A DNA stretch of 64,000 nt from Tabrizicola flagellatus (GTDB lineage Bacteria; Pseudomonadota; Alphaproteobacteria; Rhodobacterales; Rhodobacteraceae). The notes under the pieces were generated by a model that had not been told where the DNA came from, did not search any database, and saw only the letters and a program-made list of their open reading frames with translations. Of the stretch, positions 62,259 to 64,000 are shown piece after piece. Positions within the stretch are counted from its first letter, which is position 1, and every line of letters starts with the position of its first letter. The stretch is from contig NZ_VMDU01000005.1 in the NCBI RefSeq assembly GCF_008271465.1, forward strand, positions 62,001 to 126,000, read 5' to 3'. A program made the position numbers and the translations under genes.

Positions 62259-62870
62259 ATGCTGACCCTGTTCCATTCCCCGCACAGCCGGTCCTCGGCC
62301 ATCGTCGCCCTGATCGAGGAGATGGGCATCCAGGACTGGGTGGAGATCCGCGAGGTGACGATCCCGCGCATGGACGGCTCGGGCGGGCGCGACCCGGCCA
62401 ATCCGCATCCCGAGGGCAAGGTGCCGGTCCTCGTGCATGACGGCCATGTCATCACCGAACGCGCCGCGATCATCCTGCACCTGACCAGCCTCTTCCCCGA
62501 CAGCGGAATGGCCCCGGCGGTGGGGACGCCCGAATGGGGCGTGTTCGCGATGTGGCTGGCCTGGTATCAGGGCGTGCTGGAACCGACCTTCATCATGGAG
62601 GCCGCGGGCGTCTCGCATCCCTGGCTGACCGCGGCGGTGCGGGATCACCAGACCGCGGTTGCCCGTCTCCGGGCGGCGCTGGACAAGGGGCCGTGGATCC
62701 TGGGCGAGCATTATTCGGCGGCGGACCTGCTTCTGCATGCGCCCTATGCCTGGTTCCCCGAGGCGACGCCCGCGGACCCGGTGCTGCGCGACTGGATCGA
62801 CCGCTGCCTTGCGCGGCCGGCGCGGGCGCGGGTGCTGGACCGCGATGCAAGCAGGATGCAGGCCGCCTGA
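62259..62870 (+). CDS. Glutathione S-transferase family protein
   Basis: A 203-residue protein with the thioredoxin-like N-terminal domain: FHSPHSRSSAIVALIEEMG (catalytic Ser near residue 7), NPHPEGKVPVLVHDGHVITERAAIILHLTSLFP with the cis-Pro and the glutathione-binding ER pair, and a helical C-terminal domain with WILGEHYSAADLLLHAPY. AAAGGAGAG precedes the ATG. It is divergent from, and probably controlled by, the WYL regulator. Confidence 0.9.
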   Translation: MLTLFHSPHSRSSAIVALIEEMGIQDWVEIREVTIPRMDGSGGRDPANPHPEGKVPVLVHDGHVITERAAIILHLTSLFPDSGMAPAVGTPEWGVFAMWLAWYQGVLEPTFIMEAAGVSHPWLTAAVRDHQTAVARLRAALDKGPWILGEHYSAADLLLHAPYAWFPEATPADPVLRDWIDRCLARPARARVLDRDASRMQAA

Positions 62871-62887
62871 CGGCGCCCAGGCGCAAG

Positions 62888-62918
62888 GCCCAAAATTCTT
62901 CGACGAAGAATTTTGGGC
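62888..62918. terminator. Bidirectional hairpin between convergent genes
   Basis: GCCCAAAATTCTT-CGACG-AAGAATTTTGGGC, a perfect 13 bp stem, lies between the GST and the VOC gene. The A/T-rich middle makes it look unlike the G/C-rich surroundings. It probably terminates both transcripts. Confidence 0.65.
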
Positions 62919-62922
62919 GTCC

Positions 62923-63282
62923 TCACCCCGGCGGCTGCCACAGTTCGATCGGCGTGCCCTCGGGGTCGTGGATTCGGGCGAAGGTGCCGTAGCTGCCGTC
63001 GCCGTCCCAGTCGGCCCGCGTCTCCACCGCGATCCCCGCGGCCTGCAACCGGGCGATGAGCGCGGGCAGATCATCGACGCGCAGGTTCAGCATCCATTGC
63101 CGGTCGGCGGCGAAATAGTCGGTGTCGTAACTGAAGGGCGAAAGGACCGTCGGACCCGCCTCCTGCATCCAGACCGCCACATCGGGCTGGGTGATGCCGA
63201 GATGATCCTGATACCAGGCGTTCAGCGCCTCGGGATCGCGGGCGCGGAAGAAGATGCCGCCGATGCCGGTGACCTTGCCCAT
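62923..63282 (-). CDS. VOC-family (glyoxalase/dioxygenase-superfamily) protein
   Basis: A 119-residue protein with a single vicinal-oxygen-chelate repeat pair: GIGGIFFRARDPEALNAWYQDHLGI near residue 5, MLNLRVDDLPALIARLQAAGI near 65, and FARIHDPEGTPIELWQPP at the C-terminus with the metal-binding Glu. The substrate is unknown. GGGAGG precedes the ATG at 63282. Confidence 0.88.
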   Translation of the reverse strand: MGKVTGIGGIFFRARDPEALNAWYQDHLGITQPDVAVWMQEAGPTVLSPFSYDTDYFAADRQWMLNLRVDDLPALIARLQAAGIAVETRADWDGDGSYGTFARIHDPEGTPIELWQPPG

Positions 63283-63300
63283 GCCCGCCTCCCGCAATGC

Positions 63301-63326
63301 AAAAGGGTCGCCCCACGGGAGACCCT
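63301..63326 (-). terminator. hup terminator
   Basis: On the minus strand AGGGTC…GACCCT (6 bp, with an inner CCC/GGG) is followed by TTTT, 28 nt past the HU stop. Confidence 0.65.
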
Positions 63327-63353
63327 CTCACATTTCCGCTGTCGCGGGAAGGA

Positions 63354-63641
63354 TCAGCCGTTGACCACGTCCTTCAGCGCCTTGGCGATGGCGAACTTGA
63401 CCTGCTTGTCGGCCGGCTTGGTCATGGTCTCGCCCGTGGCGGGGTTGCGGACCTGACGCTCGGGGCGGGCCTTGCAGGCCACCTTGCCGAGGCCCGGCAG
63501 CGTCACGGTGCCGCCGGCAGCGACTTCCCGCGACACGACCGCCGCGATGGCATCCAGAGCCGCATTCGCGGTTTTCTTGTCGCCGCCCATGGCTTCGGCG
63601 ACGGCGGCCACCAGCTGGGTCTTGGTCATCGGTTTGGACAT
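63354..63641 (-). CDS. HU-family DNA-binding protein
   Basis: A 95-residue nucleoid protein that bends and compacts DNA. It starts MSKPMTKTQLVAAVAEAMGGDKKTA, has LPGLGKVACKARPERQVRNPATGETMTKPADKQVKF with the conserved RNPxTGE motif near residue 66, and ends in the C-terminal helix AIAKALKDVVN. AAGGA precedes the ATG. It is about the length of E. coli HU plus five residues. IHF would be a less likely alternative. Confidence 0.92.
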   Translation of the reverse strand: MSKPMTKTQLVAAVAEAMGGDKKTANAALDAIAAVVSREVAAGGTVTLPGLGKVACKARPERQVRNPATGETMTKPADKQVKFAIAKALKDVVNG

Positions 63642-63806
63642 TTGATCATCCTTCGTTGTTATTCGCTTCGTGTCATATGCACGGTTCGGCCCGCAAAACA
63701 CGGGCGTCCACCCCCGGTTGCGGGGCCACGGCCCAGACACACGGTTTGAGGTCCGAAATCAAGCCCCGAAGCACGAAACAAGGGGTATTGACGGTTTTTT
63801 CGCCGT

Positions 63807-64000
63807 CTAGAGGAAGGCCGTTTCCTCGAAACTGCGCAGTTTCCGGCTGTGCAGCCGCTCGATCGGTGTCTCGCGCAGGCGCTCCATCGCTCGGATGCCG
63901 ATCTGGAGATGCCGGCTGACCTGGGTCTTGTAGAACTCGGACGCCATGCCGGGCAGCTTCAGCTCGCCATGCAGCGGCTTGTCGCTGACGCAGAGCAGCG
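63807..64000 (-). CDS. amn: AMP nucleosidase, C-terminal part (gene continues beyond window)
   Basis: The last 64 codons are visible on the minus strand: LLCVSDKPLHGELKLPGM, ASEFYKTQVSRHLQIGIRAM and RLHSRKLRSFEETAFL, then a TAG. The wording matches the C-terminus of AMP nucleosidases, which split AMP into adenine and ribose-5-phosphate. The 5′ end lies outside the window, so the catalytic part is not seen. A short GACGG/CCGTC stem with an A-rich loop follows the stop. Confidence 0.82.
   Translation of the reverse strand, partial: LLCVSDKPLHGELKLPGMASEFYKTQVSRHLQIGIRAMERLRETPIERLHSRKLRSFEETAFL

Overview
The window is about 64 kb of GC-rich chromosome from an alphaproteobacterium, most likely a member of the Rhodobacteraceae/Paracoccaceae (Rhodobacter-like). 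The grounds are the Rieske–cytochrome b–cytochrome c1 operon with a Rhodobacter-like Rieske protein, the split ATP synthase operon atpHAGDC, groESL under a perfect CIRCE element, a Zn-ligand-free L36 protein, homospermidine synthase, and DUF2125/DUF2189 proteins. Almost all of it is ordinary core genome; I see no prophage, insertion sequence, integrase or CRISPR array.

Layout. 0–2.2 kb: groESL (minus) with promoter, CIRCE operator and terminator. 2.3–12.4 kb: plus-strand housekeeping genes in overlapping pairs or triplets (TraB/GumN, metallo-beta-lactamase, EamA; Mn-dependent pyrophosphatase; HAD phosphatase; MaoC hydratase, ribF, YcgN, threonine aldolase; prs; PAP2). 12.4–17.9 kb: H-type lectin gene, then atpHAGDC on the minus strand with promoter and terminator. 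18–23 kb: L,D-transpeptidase, methyltransferase/gloB divergent pair, clpA. 23–29.6 kb: DUF2189 membrane protein, a MotA/MotB-like stator pair with a very long coiled coil, ChaC, DUF2125, extensin-family protein. 29.6–35.3 kb: tyrA, hisC, homospermidine synthase, rpsD, aroC. 35.5–46 kb: a rhamnosyltransferase-like gene, TerC, then a tightly overlapping seven-gene minus-strand locus for surface glycan or secreted-protein work: GSCFA protein, SGNH-like protein, LamG-like protein, alpha/beta hydrolase, glycosyltransferase, unknown protein, RTX-tailed sulfatase. 46–51.4 kb: DNA polymerase IV with an added zinc-ribbon, N-formylglutamate amidohydrolase, tRNA-Val, rpmJ, GNAT, FMN-binding regulator, a decayed gene, GST. 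51.6–54.3 kb: petABC. 54.4–57.8 kb: thiBPQ thiamine importer behind a TPP riboswitch. 57.9–61.4 kb: a three-gene glycosyltransferase operon with a paralogue of the 41.3 kb glycosyltransferase. 61.5–64 kb: WYL regulator/GST divergent pair, VOC protein, HU, and the 3′ end of an AMP nucleosidase gene.

The most interesting non-coding signals are two families of interspersed repeats. One (four copies at 22.96, 42.3, 48.8 and 50.25 kb) lies in each case 3′ of a gene or decayed gene and in its orientation, and its two small hairpins show compensatory base changes, which points to a structured RNA or DNA hairpin. The other (copies at 18.76, 31.76, 31.80 and 57.85 kb) has two copies facing each other inside a roughly 200 bp MITE-like inverted repeat between hisC and the homospermidine synthase gene. 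Among protein loci, the candidates for undescribed biology are the RTX-sulfatase/GSCFA locus and the long coiled-coil stator pair.

Coordinates of starts were chosen by ribosome-binding sites, family length and overlap with neighbours. Functions are from recognisable motifs only; no search was run.
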